Notes: generated by a model not told the origin, from the sequence alone. Counted from the first letter of the stretch, positions 21,677 to 34,900 are shown. The stretch is 64,000 nt of DNA from Closterium sp. Naga37s-1 (GCA_947471745.1 CANJKZ010000428.1:106001-170000); one strand, 5' to 3'. A program made the numbers and translations.

Positions 21677-23143
21677 TGTTAAAATAGTAGGAAGAAGAGG
21701 AGTTGCACTAGCAAGAATGAGGATACAAATAGCAAACCCTAGAAGGGTTGTACTCGCTGTAGAGCACCCCACTACAGGCTAGAGCATAATATTCTGACAC
21801 ACCCCCATAGCCAAAGTGGGGTGTAATCAGCAGAGCAAGTAAAGCAGTACAAGCTCAGGGTGGATCACAATGTCACCACACATTCTGAGCACAAGTTCAA
21901 GAAGCAATAGTTTAAAGTTCACAATTATGAGCAAAGCTAGTGGTAGTCACAGAGGGCAAGTGAGGAGGAGGAGAGACTGTGGGGGAGAGAAGATGGGAGG
22001 CGACTGCTGACGCTGCAGACACACAGACGAGCTGCTGGCTCAGTGGCTACCGAAGCAAAGGCCCGGACTACAGGAGTAACTGGCTCCGCGGCTAAAAGTA
22101 GCGGCAGACGAGCAACTGACCCACAGGCGACTGGCGACTACCGGAGATTGTAGCCTCCGGACTGCTGGTGCTGCTGACGACAAGACTGCTGCCTCCACTT
22201 AACCTCCCCCAGCTGCCCAACACCCCTCTCACACACCCGCTGCTACACCGCTAGCTCCACTCCCCCTTCACCCCCCCTTAGTACCACTCCAACGGCTCCA
22301 ACAAGTCCACCCCCCCCCAGCGGCAGCTGCAGCACAGGGAGACGGAGGAGGAGGAGGAGCAGGGAACGGCACACAGTGGCTTCACCCCCATACCCCTCAC
22401 CCCCAAACCCTAATTCAGGAGAACGGGCTGTAGGAGGGGTGGGGCGCCAGTAGAAGCACGGGGGACAGCGGGGAGGGCAGGGGCAGCGAGGAAAGGGCCG
22501 CCCACGGGCCTGGCACAGCCGCCCGAACCGCGCGCAGGCGGCCCGAGCCGCGCGCGGGCCTGGCGCAGCCCGTACGGGCCGCGCGCGGGCCTGGCGCAGC
22601 CCGTACGGGCCGCGCGCTGGCCTGGCGCAGCTCGTACGGGCCGCGTCCGGGCCTGGCGCAGCCCTTACGGGCCGCGCGCAGCCTGTACGGGCCGCGCGCA
22701 GGCCACGACGGGCGACGGGGGGCGACGCGCGGGTCCCCGTCGCCCGTCGCAGCGCCTCCCGAGGGCGACGCGCCGAGTGACGGGGCAGAAGCCCGCCGCG
22801 CGCCTCGGGGCGCACAGCGGGCAGAGAACCGCCGCGCGCCACGGGGCGCACGGCGGGCAGAAAACCGCCGCGCGCCTCGGGGCGCACGGCGGGAAGAAAA
22901 ACTGCCGCACGCCACGGGGCGTGCGGCACAGAGGGTAGCAGTGGAAGTTGCAGCGGAAGCAACGAGGTGGTAAGACCACCCACAGGATCGATCCAAGGGG
23001 GTCGACCTGCTCTGATACCATGTTAAAATAGTAGGAAGAAGAGGAGTTGCACTAGCAAGAATGAGGATACAAATAGCAAACCCTAGAAGGGTTGTACTCG
23101 CTATAGAGCACCCCACTACAGGCTAGAGCATAATATTCTGACA
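21677..23143 (-). mobile_element. Small non-coding LTR element (TRIM-like), nested in gag
   Basis: The 123-bp LTRs (21677-21799 and 23021-23143) begin TGTTAAAATAG and end ATTCTGACA, differ at one base, and are flanked by the 5-bp target duplication TGTCC (21672-21676 and 23144-23148). A primer-binding site TGGTATCAGAGC adjoins the right LTR on the minus strand, and a purine tract (TATGGGGGTG) adjoins the left LTR. The 1.2-kb interior has no recognisable retroviral domain and contains very GC-rich imperfect repeats (about 22500-22920). It must be mobilised by proteins from another element. Confidence 0.93.
22500..22930. repeat. GC-rich imperfect repeats inside the TRIM-like element
   Basis: Two families: four or five copies of a unit with GGGCCTGGCGCAGCCCGTAC (about 22500-22700), and four copies of a unit of about 36 bp with CGCGCGCCTCGGGGCGCAC (about 22795-22925). 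No gene is supported here. Confidence 0.75.
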
Positions 23144-23911
23144 TGTCCTTCCCGTGTCGGTAGAGTCGCGTAGTCATTCGGCTTCGTGACGATGACGCGC
23201 CACCAGTCCATGGCGGGTCCTCGCAGCAGCGACACGGCGTAGCGAATTTTCGCCGAATCCTCCGAGACATAGTTGGCGTCGAAAAACACGTTCATCGTGA
23301 ACAACCACGCCTGAACGGTAGGACCACCCCGTTGACTCGGGTCAAAGCATGGCGGACGCTGCGGCTTCAGCGGCATCGGTGACGGCAGTCCCGAATCGTG
23401 GGTCGGTGCCGAAATCGTGACGCGGGGTTGACTTGGGGCCGCATTCGTCGCTCCGGGGTGTGTTGTGCCGTGGTCGTCGTCTCTGTCGGGGCGGACGACG
23501 CCATCACTGGCCGCGCTCGCGGGTTGTCCCACACTTCCGTGCTGTGATGTCTGTGGTGCGGGCTGAATCGAATGCCAGGTGCTTGGGATTGTGCCCTTGT
23601 GAGGTCGTTTTGCAGGGACGAGCGTTCTGCCGTCAGCGTCGCAATTTCCTCGGCGCTCTCGCGGATTTGTCGCAGCAGATCGTTCAAATGCTCCTGCGTG
23701 AGAGTCGTGACGTCGATGTGTTCGGCCATTTCGAAGAACGTCGGCTCGTCTTAGTCTAGGCGCAGTCGTGGCTGCACGCGTTTACGAGAGAACGCGAGGA
23801 CAGCGGCTCCTAGGTGCTAAGGTACGTAAGTCCCTTCGAGTGAAAAATCAAAAGTTGATTTCCTGGGGTGCGGAGATGCACGGTCCGAAAGAAAGGGGCT
23901 CTGATACCAAG

Positions 23912-24239
23912 TGTTACGGGTGCAATGAATCGAAGTAGCGAGAATTGCACTAAGGTGTCAAACGAGTACAAAGATGTGAGCGAAGGCATGAGCGAACATT
24001 TATATGCGAAGCATGCAAACGGTAACGCGGTGCGTGCGAGCTAGCCAGTGCTATGCTGGCAGCGAGGCTCGGGCTAGTCCTGAAGCGTAGGCCGACACGG
24101 CCGGGCCAGCAGTGCGAGGTTTGGTGAAACAGTGCGCGCGAAGTCGGCGAAGTTCCGTTAGCAGTAACGGGCGAACAACGGCTGTTGCTGTACGCGATGT
24201 AGTCGGGCTCCGTAAGGAATGCCGAGAAAATTCCTTACA
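23912..24239 (-). repeat. 5' LTR of Ty3/Gypsy element
   Basis: 328 bp, matching 17248-17575 with one base difference. It contains TTTATA near its centre. The primer-binding site follows at 23909-23898 in the minus sense. Confidence 0.96.
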
Positions 24240-24243
24240 GTTC

Positions 24244-24380
24244 CATTAATAACAATTAAGGACAGCATTAAGGAACAGTGCGTTTGTAAGCATAACAAGT
24301 GCGTGCGGTCGTCTGTCCCCATTATTGTCTGCATACAGCAGAGGAAAACAATCCCAACATAAGAACTGAGTGGCATAGGA
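24244..24380 (-). pseudogene. Diverged second copy of the terminal exon of LRR gene B
   Basis: In the minus sense an acceptor-like GTATGCAG is followed by codons for NNGDRRPHALVMLTNALFLN, clearly related to the gene B terminal exon (NSGCSRPPALVLLTSALLMT at 25144-25062). About 80% nucleotide similarity extends through the flanks (24265-24345 against 25088-25165). The Ty3 element inserted at its end. Confidence 0.7.
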
Positions 24381-24514
24381 GAAACTGGATACTGTAGGAT
24401 ATTCTGCTCCCTTGGTCAGATTATGTGTGGAGCAAAATGCACCGCCGGTTTGAGTAAGATTGTTTCACCTTGTAGACGACCCGGTTACAAGAATAGAAAA
24501 GCTGCACTCAATTA

Positions 24515-25002
24515 CCGTCATCGCCCGGATATAAGACATATATGTCTTATCTCATACACTAAAAAAAATGCTTGGGTTATCTTGTATTTGGGGAGGTTTT
24601 GGGTGTCTTATAAGTCTTATAAATGGAAAGTTTTTTAAACTACTTAGAAATATTTTCACGCATCTTGAAAAGAGTTTCTCATTAAGAGTGTGGAAGTTGC
24701 GAAGGTGCCACTTCGGCAACCATTGTTCGGGACGCCACGTCATCCCGAATACTTGCAGAGGCAAATTTGGTAGTACGTGAGTCAGCACGTGGCAGAATTC
24801 GCGTGTCGCAAGGGTAAAAATGTACGCGGTATTTCAATTCTCACTATAATGCATTGCAGTTTCGATTATAAGACACATATGTCTTATCTCGTACGCACAA
24901 ATAGGTGTCGTATAAAAAGGCTAGCCTGTTTATAAGAGACACCCGTATAGTAGACAGCCCCTGTCTACTATTCAACACTGTCTTATATCCGGGCGATGAC
25001 GG
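24515..25002. mobile_element. Mariner-type MITE, 488 bp, TA target duplication
   Basis: Terminal inverted repeats of at least 23 bp begin CCGTCATCGCCCGG and end CCGGGCGATGACGG, with TA on each side (24513-24514 and 25003-25004). A paralogous unoccupied site with a single TA is present at 17205-17206 (CTTGATTACATTACAG). The interior carries further ATAAGACA/TGTCTTAT inverted repeats and no transposase. The TA duplication points to the Tc1/mariner superfamily. Confidence 0.9.
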
Positions 25003-25061
25003 TACATACAGAGCAGCTTGCGGTTAATACGGTACAATTGAAACCTAACAGTGCCCCACTT

Positions 25062-28000
25062 TCACAACAGAAAAAAACATAAAGTCATCAACAGTGCGCT
25101 TGTAAGCAGAACAAGTGCTGGAGGTCGGCTGCACCCACTATTGTCTGCATGCAACAGAGGAAAACAATCACACCAGAAAAAAAGTTCATAGACATATTGT
25201 GGATCTACCATATCGGATGAAACTGGGACGTAAGGGAAGAGCATATGCAATCATGGAAATGTGGCATATATACTTGTGAAATAGTGCACTCACATTGCGG
25301 GCAAATTGTGCAGAATTGCATGCATCGATCGCAGAACTCTGATCCACGATACTGCTTCACATCACACTTGTCAACATTGGGACACCCCACCGCCTTGTCC
25401 AAGCTCCTGATACACATTATTTCAAACGGAATACAGGGAAGGTGACATGAGAAAAAAGGTACGGCGGGAAGAACAGGCAAAGTCTCCAACTGCTGCCCTT
25501 GTTTGCAAGCAGCTGTAACAAATTTCTTTGCAGCCACACTATGGAGACTATGGCTGCATACTATCATAACTGTGAACTCGATACCAACTTATAAAAAGTA
25601 AGTGTAGGTGGGTATAATTACATGGAGTAGAGGGTGATCAGGTTGCCCAATGTGGGTGGCAAGGGGCCTTGTATGCTGTTGTTGCGCAGCTCCCTACGTA
25701 CATGGAGAGGAGGGACAGATAATACAACACAACATAACAGCATGGAGGAGCAAACATCAGTGCAAAGAAAAAGGAAAAAGGAAAAAGGAAAAAGAGGGGA
25801 CTTCCGATGAAGGCGAGCAAGTGACGGAGGCTGACCGTGAGCATAGAAAGGGTAGGATTGATTAGGGAAGAGAAGCAGATAAGGGGAGGAGGCGAGGGGC
25901 GTGCTCACAGCTCCTCCAGGCTCCCGAGGCCACCAATGGAGCTGGGGAGTGACCCGCCGAGACCGTTGCTGCGCAGAGCACTGCGTGGTGACGCAGGGCG
26001 GAGGGAGAGAGTGGAAAGGAGGGCACGGCAGGTGGGTCGTGACAGGCAGACAGGTGGGACTCCTTGAGGGAAGCGTCTTTCTCCACCCTTTCTCATTTCC
26101 TCGAAACAACAATCCCTTTTTGGTGGAGACACCCTCCCCTCTCCTCCCTCCCCCTCTCCGCCTTTGCTCCCTCCCTCCCCCCAACCCCTTCCCCCCCTCT
26201 CATGCACAGGCAGCGACTCACAGCACTTGCAGGTTGGAGAGGTTGCCTATGGATGCCGGCAGTGAACCGGACAGCTCATTGCCGCCCAGATAGCTGCACA
26301 GTGGGGGAGGAGTGGGAACCGAAAGGTGGAACACTGAGTCCGAAGCGAGGGTCATGGGTTGCAGGGGAAAGGGTGGAGGTGGAGTGGGGGAGAGTGGCAG
26401 CAATGGTGTTGAAGTATAGATCGAATGGCTGCAAGGGTGAATAGTTGCAATGTGGAACTCATGGTGTGCATGGTGGCCGCAGCTGCGGCAGGGCTTACAG
26501 CGTCTTGAGCTGTGCCAAGTTGCCTATGGAATCTGGAATGGACCCGTTGAACATGTTGTTGTGTAGGTCTCTGCCGTGGCATGGCATGGCATGGCATGGC
26601 ATGGGAAGAAAGGGAGAAGAAGGGTGTGCGAAACAAACCCAGGGGAGTATATGGATGAAAAGTGCTTGGTAGCGCACGATAGGACACTACAGGCATGTGC
26701 CAACCAGACATGGCCTGGCACACGCAAGCAGCGGGAAAACGAGCCGCGCACGCAGTTAAAGGTAGGAGGAGAGAAGGCGAGTTGAGCGGCAGAGGTGGGT
26801 TGCGACGAGTGAGACGTCACGAGGCGGAGAGTAGAGTAGACTATATTAGAGTAGAGTAGAGTAGAGTCACTTTGTGAAGATCAAATTGAAGGGGAGGGGA
26901 AGGTGGCATGGGCGCACAGGTAGACGAGGGAGAGCAGGCGGCCGATGGAGGATGGAATGGCGCCCGAGAGAAGGTTGTTGCTCATGCCCCTGCCGTGAGA
27001 CACACGCATGGGATGGCTTGAGACCATGTGTGTGTGGGTGCCATGGCATGGTATGGTATGATGTGGTGTGGTGTGGTATGGTGTGGTATGGTATGGTATG
27101 GTATGGTATGGTATGGTATGGTATGGTATGGTATGGTATGGTATGGTATGGTATGGTATGGTATGGTATGGTATGGGATGGTATGATATGGCATGGTATG
27201 GTATGGTATGGTATGGTATGGTATGGTATGGTATGGTATGGTATGGTATGGTATGGTATGGTATGGTATGGTATGGTATGGTATGGTATGGTATGGTATG
27301 GTATGGTATGGTATGGTCACGGCATGGCATGGCATGGCACGGCACGGCACGGCATGGGATGGCATGGCACGGAACTGCGTGGAGGGACGACTGACAAGGC
27401 AGTGAGTGCAGTGAGGTTGCCAACGGCAGCAGGCAGAGGCCCCTGAAAGCGGTTCTTCTGCCTCTCCGCATAGAACCGCTTCCTCACTGACCCCACGTCG
27501 CTGGTGGTCACGTGCATGCACAGCGAGAGGACGGGAATAGGAGGGGAGAGGAAGGGAGATGGGGGGAAAACGGGGGGGAAAAGGGGGAAAGGGGAGAAAG
27601 AGAAGGGGGAGAGTTCGGGAGAGAGGGGGTAAGGGGATTAAAAGGGGAAGAGGTTGGAAGAAAGGATGTGAGGGGAGAGTGAAAGGTTGCAGGAGGAGGG
27701 GGCGGGAAGCGCGTAATAATCGCCGAGCAGGCTTGCTAGAGCACCGTTAGAACTGTGTGCAAGACAAAGAGCACTGGTAGCTAAGTCATGAAGCAGCTAT
27801 CTCTCAAGGAGGTTGCAGGCAAGGAGGTTGCAGGCAAGGAGGTTGCAGGCAAGGAGGTGGCGGGCGAGAAAGAAAGAGAGGTGAGGTGCGTTGCACGCAC
27901 AGATGCACGAGCTGTGTGAGGTTGAAGAGCGTGGCCGGCAGAGAGCCGTTCAGCCCATTCGAGGCGAGCTTGCTGGGGGCGGGGGGAGAGAGGGAGAGGA

Positions 28001-28918
28001 GGGGAGGGGAGGGGAGGGGAGGGGAAGGAGGGGGAGGGAGAGAAAGGAGGGGAACGCAGAAGGGTTTGGCGTTTGGGAGAAGGAAAGGGACTGTATATGG
28101 AATAGTAGTGAAGTTTAAGAGCCTTGACAGAGCACATGCGCATGACTTAGAGTTTTGCACATGTGAGCACATGTCATGTGAAGTTGTGGATGAGTGGGTG
28201 TGTTTGTGGCGGCGAATGACTGTGTGGCAGGGTGGACGGACAGACAGTAAGCGCGGGCGGACTGGTAACTAGCACAGCACAGCACCGCATAGCACCACAT
28301 CACACAGCACAGAACCGAGCCACATAGCACAGCACTACAGGACTCACAGGAAAGAGACATTGAAGAGCAGTCCAATAGAGGATGGAATGGGGCCATAGAG
28401 GTAATTATCACTGAGGTCACTGCAGGACAGGAGGACGGAGAGGAGAGACAGGAAGAGGAGAAACAGAGAGAAGAATGAAATTTGATTTGACAAATGAGGT
28501 GAGGAGGAGTTGTGGCGATGACAACTGCTTACATTTGGAAATTCAATGGTTGCCCACGAGAAAAGCAAGAGAGAAGCAAGTGAATCAACTTTGCAGCATG
28601 ATAGCCAGCCATACCTTCCCGCCCTCCCTCATCACCCCCTCCCCCCTCCTCCCCCTCCTCTCCTCCTCCTCTCCCCCACTCCTATCATTGCACTCACACT
28701 ACTTTAAGGCTACGCATGCGGCCAATAGCGGCAGGGATGGTGCCATTGAGCTGGTTGCTGCTCAAGTCCCTGCGGTGGGATGGATGGGAGCACACCCAGA
28801 AGGTGGTGCGAAGCGCAAGGGGATATACGTGGCTCGGGTGTGGGACGGTGGGCTGGACCAGATTGAATACTACGCATGACTGCGGCAACGGCAAGCAAGG
28901 GGGGAGTGCTGGTGGGGA

Positions 28919-28959
<41 letters not shown>

Positions 28960-31900
28960 GAGTGGTGACTGACAGGTACGAGAGACTGGCGAGACTGCCG
29001 AGGCTGGCTGGTATGGACCCGTTGAGAAAATTGCTGCTCAACCCTCTGCGGGGAGGAGTGCACAGCCACACGCGGAGGGAGGCGGGGGGGGAGGGGAGGG
29101 CAGGCGGAGGGCAGGGGGAGGATAAGGGAGGAGGACAAAAGTGGGGCAGGGGAAGGAGAATGGGAGCGAGACGGGAAGGACAGGTGGAGACAATAAGTCG
29201 TTAGGAAGGAGAAAATGACTTCGAAAAGACGTGATAGGGACGACAAGAGGAGGGCGGGAACAGAAGTGTTAGACGGGCGGAATGGGGGCATTGAGAATGG
29301 AGGGGGGAGGAAAATCAAAGAGTCGGTACGTGGGTGATTGGGAGAGTGAGTGTTAGCGTACAGGAGGTGGGAAGATGGGGGTGAGTGGGTGAGTGAGTGG
29401 GTGGTGAGTGAATGGATGGTGAGTAAGTGGGTGGTGAGTGAGTGGGTGGTGAGTGGATGGGTGGTGAGTGAGTGGGTGGTGAGTGAGTGGGTGGTGAGTG
29501 AATGGGTGGTGAGTGAGTGGGTGGTGAGTGGATGGGTGGTGAGTGAGTGGGTGGTGAGTGAGTGGGTGGTGAGTGAATGGGTGGTGAGTGAGTGGGTGGT
29601 GAGTGGATGGGTGGTGAGTGCGTGGGTGGTGAGTGGATGGGTGGTGAGTGGATGGGTGGTGAGTGGATGGGTGGTGAGTGGATGGGTGGTGAGTGGATGG
29701 GTGGTGAGTGGATGGGTGGTGAGTGGATGGGTGGTGAGTGGATGGGTGGTGAGTGGATGGGTGGTGAGTGGATGGGTGGTGAGTGGATGGGTGGTGAGTG
29801 GATGGGTGGTGAGTGGATGGGTGGTGAGTGGATGGGTGGTGAGTGGATGGGTGGTGAGTGGATGGGTGGTGAGTGGATGGGTGGTGAGTGGATGGGTGGC
29901 GAGTGGATGGGTGGTGAGTGGATGGGTGGTGAGTGGATGGGTGGTGAGTGGATGGGTGGTGAGTGGATGGGTGGTGAGTGGATGGGTGGTGAGTGGATGG
30001 GTGGTGAGTGGATGGGTGGTGAGTGGATGGGTGGTGAGTGGATGGGTGGTGAGTGGATGGGTGGTGAGTGGATGGGTGGTGAGTGGATGGGTGGTGAGTG
30101 GATGGGTGAGAATCAGAGAATCACAGCACAGGGTAAGAGAAACATCTTCTGAGGCGCCTGTGAGGCGCCTCAAAGGGTGGAGAGCTGGATGACCAGGCCA
30201 TGAGGGTGCTGGACGGGGACTCGTGTGTGGACCCCAGCCAGCCAGGTCGCTGTGATGGACGAATCACGCAGCACGAGTCACAGGTGGAACACGGGATGGG
30301 GAACGAGGGGGACGGGGAATGAGGAAGGGGGATTCCTCAGATCATGGGTGCAGAACAGCAGGAGGAGCAAAGGCAGGGGGAGCAAAGGCAGGGGGGGGAA
30401 AGGCAGGGGGAGCAGAGGCAGGGGGAGCAAAGGCAGGGGGAGCAAAGGCAGGGGGAGCAAAGGCAGGGGGAGCAAAGGCAGGGGGAGCAAAGGCAGGAGG
30501 AGCAAAGGCAGGGGGAGCAAAGGCAGGGGGAGCAAAGGCAGGGGGAGCAAAGGCAGGGGGAGCAAAGGCAGGGGGAGCAAAGGCAGGGGGAGCAAAGGCA
30601 GGGGGAGCAAAGGCAGGGGGAGCAAAGGCAGGAGGAGCAAAGGCAGGGGGAGCAAAGGCAGGAGGAGCAAAGGCAGGAGGAGCAAAGGCAGGAGGAGCAA
30701 AAGCAGGAGGAGCAAAGGCAGGGGGAGCAAAGGCAGGGGGAGCAAAGGCAGGAGGAGCAAAGGCAGGGGGAGCAAAGGCAGGAGGAGCAAAGGCAGGAGC
30801 AGCAAAGGCAGGGGGAGCAAAGGCAGGGGGAGCAAAGGCAGGAGGAGCAAAGGCAGGGGGAGCAAAGGCAGGAGGAGCAAAGGCAGGAGGAGCAAAGGCA
30901 GGGGGAGCAAAGGCAGGGGGAGCAAAGGCAGGGGGAGCAAAGGCAGGGGGAGCAAAGGAAGGGGGAGCAAAGGCAGGGGGAGCAAGAGCAAAAGGAGGGA
31001 AAATGGGAGGAGCCAAGGCAGGAGGAGCAAGAGCGAATGGAGGAAGAATGGGAGGAGAAAGAGCGGGAGGAGCAAGAGCGAATGGAGGAAGAATGGGAGG
31101 AGAAAGAGCGGGAGGAGCAAGAGCGAATGGAGGAAGAATGGGAGGAGAAAGAGCGGGAGGAGCAAGAGCGAATGGAGGAAGAATGGGAGGAGAAAGAGCG
31201 GGAGGAGCAAGAGCGAATGGAGGAAGAATGGGAGGAGAAAGAGCGGGAGGAGCAAGAGCGAATGGAGGAAGAATGGGAGGAGAAAGAGCGGGAGGAGCAA
31301 GAGCGAATGGAGGAAGAATGGGAGGAGAAAGAGCGGGAGGAGCAAGAGCGAATGGAGGAAGAATGGGAGGAGAAAGAGCGGGAGGAGCAAAAGCGAATGG
31401 AGGAAGAATGGGAGGAGAAAGAGCGGGAGGAGCAAGAGCGAATGGAGGAAGAATGGGAGGAGAAAGAGCGGGAGGAGCAAGAGCGAATGGAGGAAGAATG
31501 GGAGGAGAAAGAGCGGGAGGAGCAAGAGCGAATGGAGGAAGAATGGGAGGAGAAAGAGCGGGAGGAGCAAGAGAGAGCGAATGGAGGAAGAATGGGAGGA
31601 GAAAGAGCGGGAGGAGCAAGAGCGAATGGAGGAAGAATGGGAGGAGAAAGAGCGGGAGGAGCAAGAGCGAATGGAGGAAGAATGGGAGGAGAAAGAGCGG
31701 GAGGAGCAAGAGCGAATGGAGGAAGAATGGGAGGAGAAAGAGCGGGAGGAGCAAGAGCGAATGGAGGAAGAATGGGAGGAGAAAGAGCGGGAGGAGCAAG
31801 AGCGAATGGAGGAAGAATGGGAGGAGAAAGAGCGGGAGGAGCAAGAGCGAATGGAGGAAGAATGGGAGGAGAAAGAGCGGGAGGAGCAAGAGAGAGCGAA

Positions 31901-34900
31901 TGGAGGAAGAATGGGAGGAGAAAGAGCGGGAGGAGCAAGAGCGAATGGAGGAAGAATGGGAGGAGAAAGAGCGGGAGGAGCAAGAGCGAATGGAGGAAGA
32001 ATGGGAGGAGAAAGAGCGGGAGGAGCAAGAGCGAATGGAGGAAGAATGGGAGGAGAAAGAGCGGGAGGAGCAAGAGCGAATGGAGGAAGAATGGGAGGAG
32101 AAAGAGCGGGAGGAGCAAGAGCGAATGGAGGAAGAATGGGAGGAGAAAGAGCGGGAGGAGCAAGAGCGAATGGAGGAAGAATGGGAGGAGAAAGAGCGGG
32201 AGGAGCAAGAGCGAATGGAGGAAGAATGGGAGGAGAAAGAGCGGGAGGAGCAAGAGCGAATGGAGGAAGAATGGGAGGAGAAAGAGCGGGAGGAGCAAAG
32301 AGCGAATGGAGGAAGAATGGGAGGAGAAAGAGCGGGAGGAGCAAGAGCGAATGGAGGAAGAATGGGAGGAGAAAGAGCGGGAGGAGCAAGAGCGAATGGA
32401 GGAAGAATGGGAGGAGAAAGAGCGGGAGGAGCAAGAGCGAATGGAGGAAGAATGGGAGGAGAAAGAGCGGGAGGAGCAAGAGCGAATGGAGGAAGAATGG
32501 GAGGAGAAAGAGCGGGAGGAGCAAGAGCGAATGGAGGAAGAATGGGAGGAGAAAGAGCGGGAGGAGCAAGAGCGAATGGAGGAAGAATGGGAGGAGAAAG
32601 AGCGGGAGGAGCAAGAGCGAATGGAGGAAGAATGGGAGGAGAAAGAGCGGGAGGAGCAAGAGCGAATGGAGGAAGAATGGGAGGAGAAAGAGCGGGAGGA
32701 GCAAGAGCGAATGGAGGAAGAATGGGAGGAGAAAGAGCGGGAGGAGCAAGAGCGAATGGAGGAAGAATGGGAGGAGAAAGAGCGGGAGGAGCAAGAGCGA
32801 ATGGAGGAAGAATGGGAGGAGAAAGAGCGGGAGGAGCAAGAGCGAATGGAGGAAGAATGGGAGGAGAAAGAGCGGGAGGAGCAAGAGCGAATGGAGGAAG
32901 AATGGGAGGAGAAAGAGCGGGAGGAGCAAGAGCGAATGGAGGAAGAATGGGAGGAGAAAGAGCGGGAGGAGCAAGAGCGAATGGAGGAAGAATGGGAGGA
33001 GAAAGAGCGGGAGGAGCAAGAGCGAATGGAGGAAGAATGGGAGGAGAAAGAGCGGGAGGAGCAAGAGCGAATGGAGGAAGAATGGGAGGAGAAAGAGCGG
33101 GAGGAGCAAGAGCGAATGGAGGAAGAATGGGAGGAGAAAGAGCGGGAGGAGCAAGAGCGAATGGAGGAAGAATGGGAGGAGAAAGAGCGGGAGGAGCAAG
33201 AGCGAATGGAGGAAGAATGGGAGGAGAAAGAGCGGGAGGAGCAAGAGCGAATGGAGGAAGAATGGGAGGAGAAAGAGCGGGAGGAGCAAGAGCGAATGGA
33301 GGAAGAATGGGAGGAGAAAGAGCGGGAGGAGCAAGAGCGAATGGAGGAAGAATGGGAGGAGAAAGAGCGGGAGGAGCAAGAGCGAATGGAGGAAGAATGG
33401 GAGGAGAAAGAGCGGGAGGAGCAAGAGCGAATGGAGGAAGAATGGGAGGAGAAAGAGCGGGAGGAGCAAGAGCGAATGGAGGAAGAATGGGAGGAGAAAG
33501 AGCGGGAGGAGCAAGAGCGAATGGAGGAAGAATGGGAGGAGAAAGAGCGGGAGGAGCAAGAGCGAATGGAGGAAGAATGGGAGGAGAAAGAGCGGGAGGA
33601 GCAAGAGCGAATGGAGGAAGAATGGGAGGAGAAAGAGCGGGAGGAGCAAGAGCGAATGGAGGAAGAATGGGAGGAGAAAGAGCGGGAGGAGCAAGAGCGA
33701 ATGGAGGAAGAATGGGAGGAGAAAGAGCGGGAGGAGCAAGAGCGAATGGAGGAAGAATGGGAGGAGAAAGAGCGGGAGGAGCAAGAGCGAATGGAGGAAG
33801 AATGGGAGGAGAAAGAGCGGGAGGAGCAAGAGCGAATGGAGGAAGAATGGGAGGAGAAAGAGCGGGAGGAGCAAGAGCGAATGGAGGAAGAATGGGAGGA
33901 GAAAGAGCGGGAGGAGCAAGAGCGAATGGAGGAAGAATGGGAGGAGAAAGAGCGGGAGGAGCAAGAGCGAATGGAGGAAGAATGGGAGGAGAAAGAGCGG
34001 GAGGAGCAAGAGCGAATGGAGGAAGAATGGGAGGAGAAAGAGCGGGAGGAGCAAGAGCGAATGGAGGAAGAATGGGAGGAGAAAGAGCGGGAGGAGCAAG
34101 AGCGAATGGAGGAAGAATGGGAGGAGAAAGAGCGGGAGGAGCAAGAGCGAATGGAGGAAGAATGGGAGGAGAAAGAGCGGGAGGAGCAAGAGCGAATGGA
34201 GGAAGAATGGGAGGAGAAAGAGCGGGAGGAGCAAGAGCGAATGGAGGAAGAATGGGAGGAGAAAGAGCGGGAGGAGCAAGAGCGAATGGAGGAAGAATGG
34301 GAGGAGAAAGAGCGGGAGGAGCAAGAGCGAATGGAGGAAGAATGGGAGGAGAAAGAGCGGGAGGAGCAAGAGCGAATGGAGGAAGAATGGGAGGAGAAAG
34401 AGCGGGAGGAGCAAGAGCGAATGGAGGAAGAATGGGAGGAGAAAGAGCGGGAGGAGCAAGAGCGAATGGAGGAAGAATGGGAGGAGAAAGAGCGGGAGGA
34501 GCAAGAGCGAATGGAGGAAGAATGGGAGGAGAAAGAGCGGGAGGAGCAAGAGCGAATGGAGGAAGAATGGGAGGAGAAAGAGCGGGAGGAGCAAGAGCGA
34601 ATGGAGGAAGAATGGGAGGAGAAAGAGCGGGAGGAGCAAGAGCGAATGGAGGAAGAATGGGAGGAGAAAGAGCGGGAGGAGCAAGAGCGAATGGAGGAAG
34701 AATGGGAGGAGAAAGAGCGGGAGGAGCAAGAGCGAATGGAGGAAGAATGGGAGGAGAAAGAGCGGGAGGAGCAAGAGCGAATGGAGGAAGAATGGGAGGA
34801 GAAAGAGCGGGAGGAGCAAGAGCGAATGGAGGAAGAATGGGAGGAGAAAGAGCGGGAGGAGCAAGAGCGAATGGAGGAAGAATGGGAGGAGAAAGAGCGG

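Larger units (their letters stand above)
21095..23729 (-). pseudogene. gag, interrupted by a nested LTR element and a frameshift
   Basis: The ATG at 23729 begins a short helical N-terminus (MAEHIDVTTLTQEHLNDLL). The capsid region is readable in another frame at about 23470-23144 (WLFTMNVFFD, RGPAMDWW), so a frameshift lies near 23440-23480. A 1467-bp LTR element follows, and the rest resumes at 21676 (WDAWCAGLRARF, GSVQDYTSGF). It ends with one CCHC zinc knuckle (CFACNRPGHRKSEC) and a Gln/Lys-rich tail, stop at 21095. Frames on the two sides of the nested element are compatible. Not a functional gag in this copy. Confidence 0.85.
17248..24239 (-). mobile_element. Ty3/Gypsy chromovirus LTR retrotransposon, full length with nested insertion
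   Basis: The element has 328-bp LTRs beginning TGTTACGGG and ending TTCCTTACA and is flanked by the 5-bp target duplication GTTCC (17243-17247 and 24240-24244). The LTRs differ at one base by eye, so insertion is recent. Its orientation is minus. The primer-binding site TGGTATCAGAGC (initiator-Met tRNA type) lies two bases inside the 5' LTR and a G-rich polypurine tract precedes the 3' LTR. Order: gag, protease, RT, RNase H, integrase, chromodomain. Without the nested 1.47-kb element it would be about 5.5 kb. Gag is broken twice and the protease active site is altered, so this copy is probably not autonomous. Confidence 0.96.

Noticed and set aside
22243..23116. ORFs inside the TRIM-like element
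   Set aside because: Arise from GC-rich repeats; no retroviral or cellular motif.
24552..24788. 78-codon minus-strand ORF in the mariner-type MITE as a transposase remnant
   Set aside because: No DDE or helix-turn-helix pattern visible; too short.
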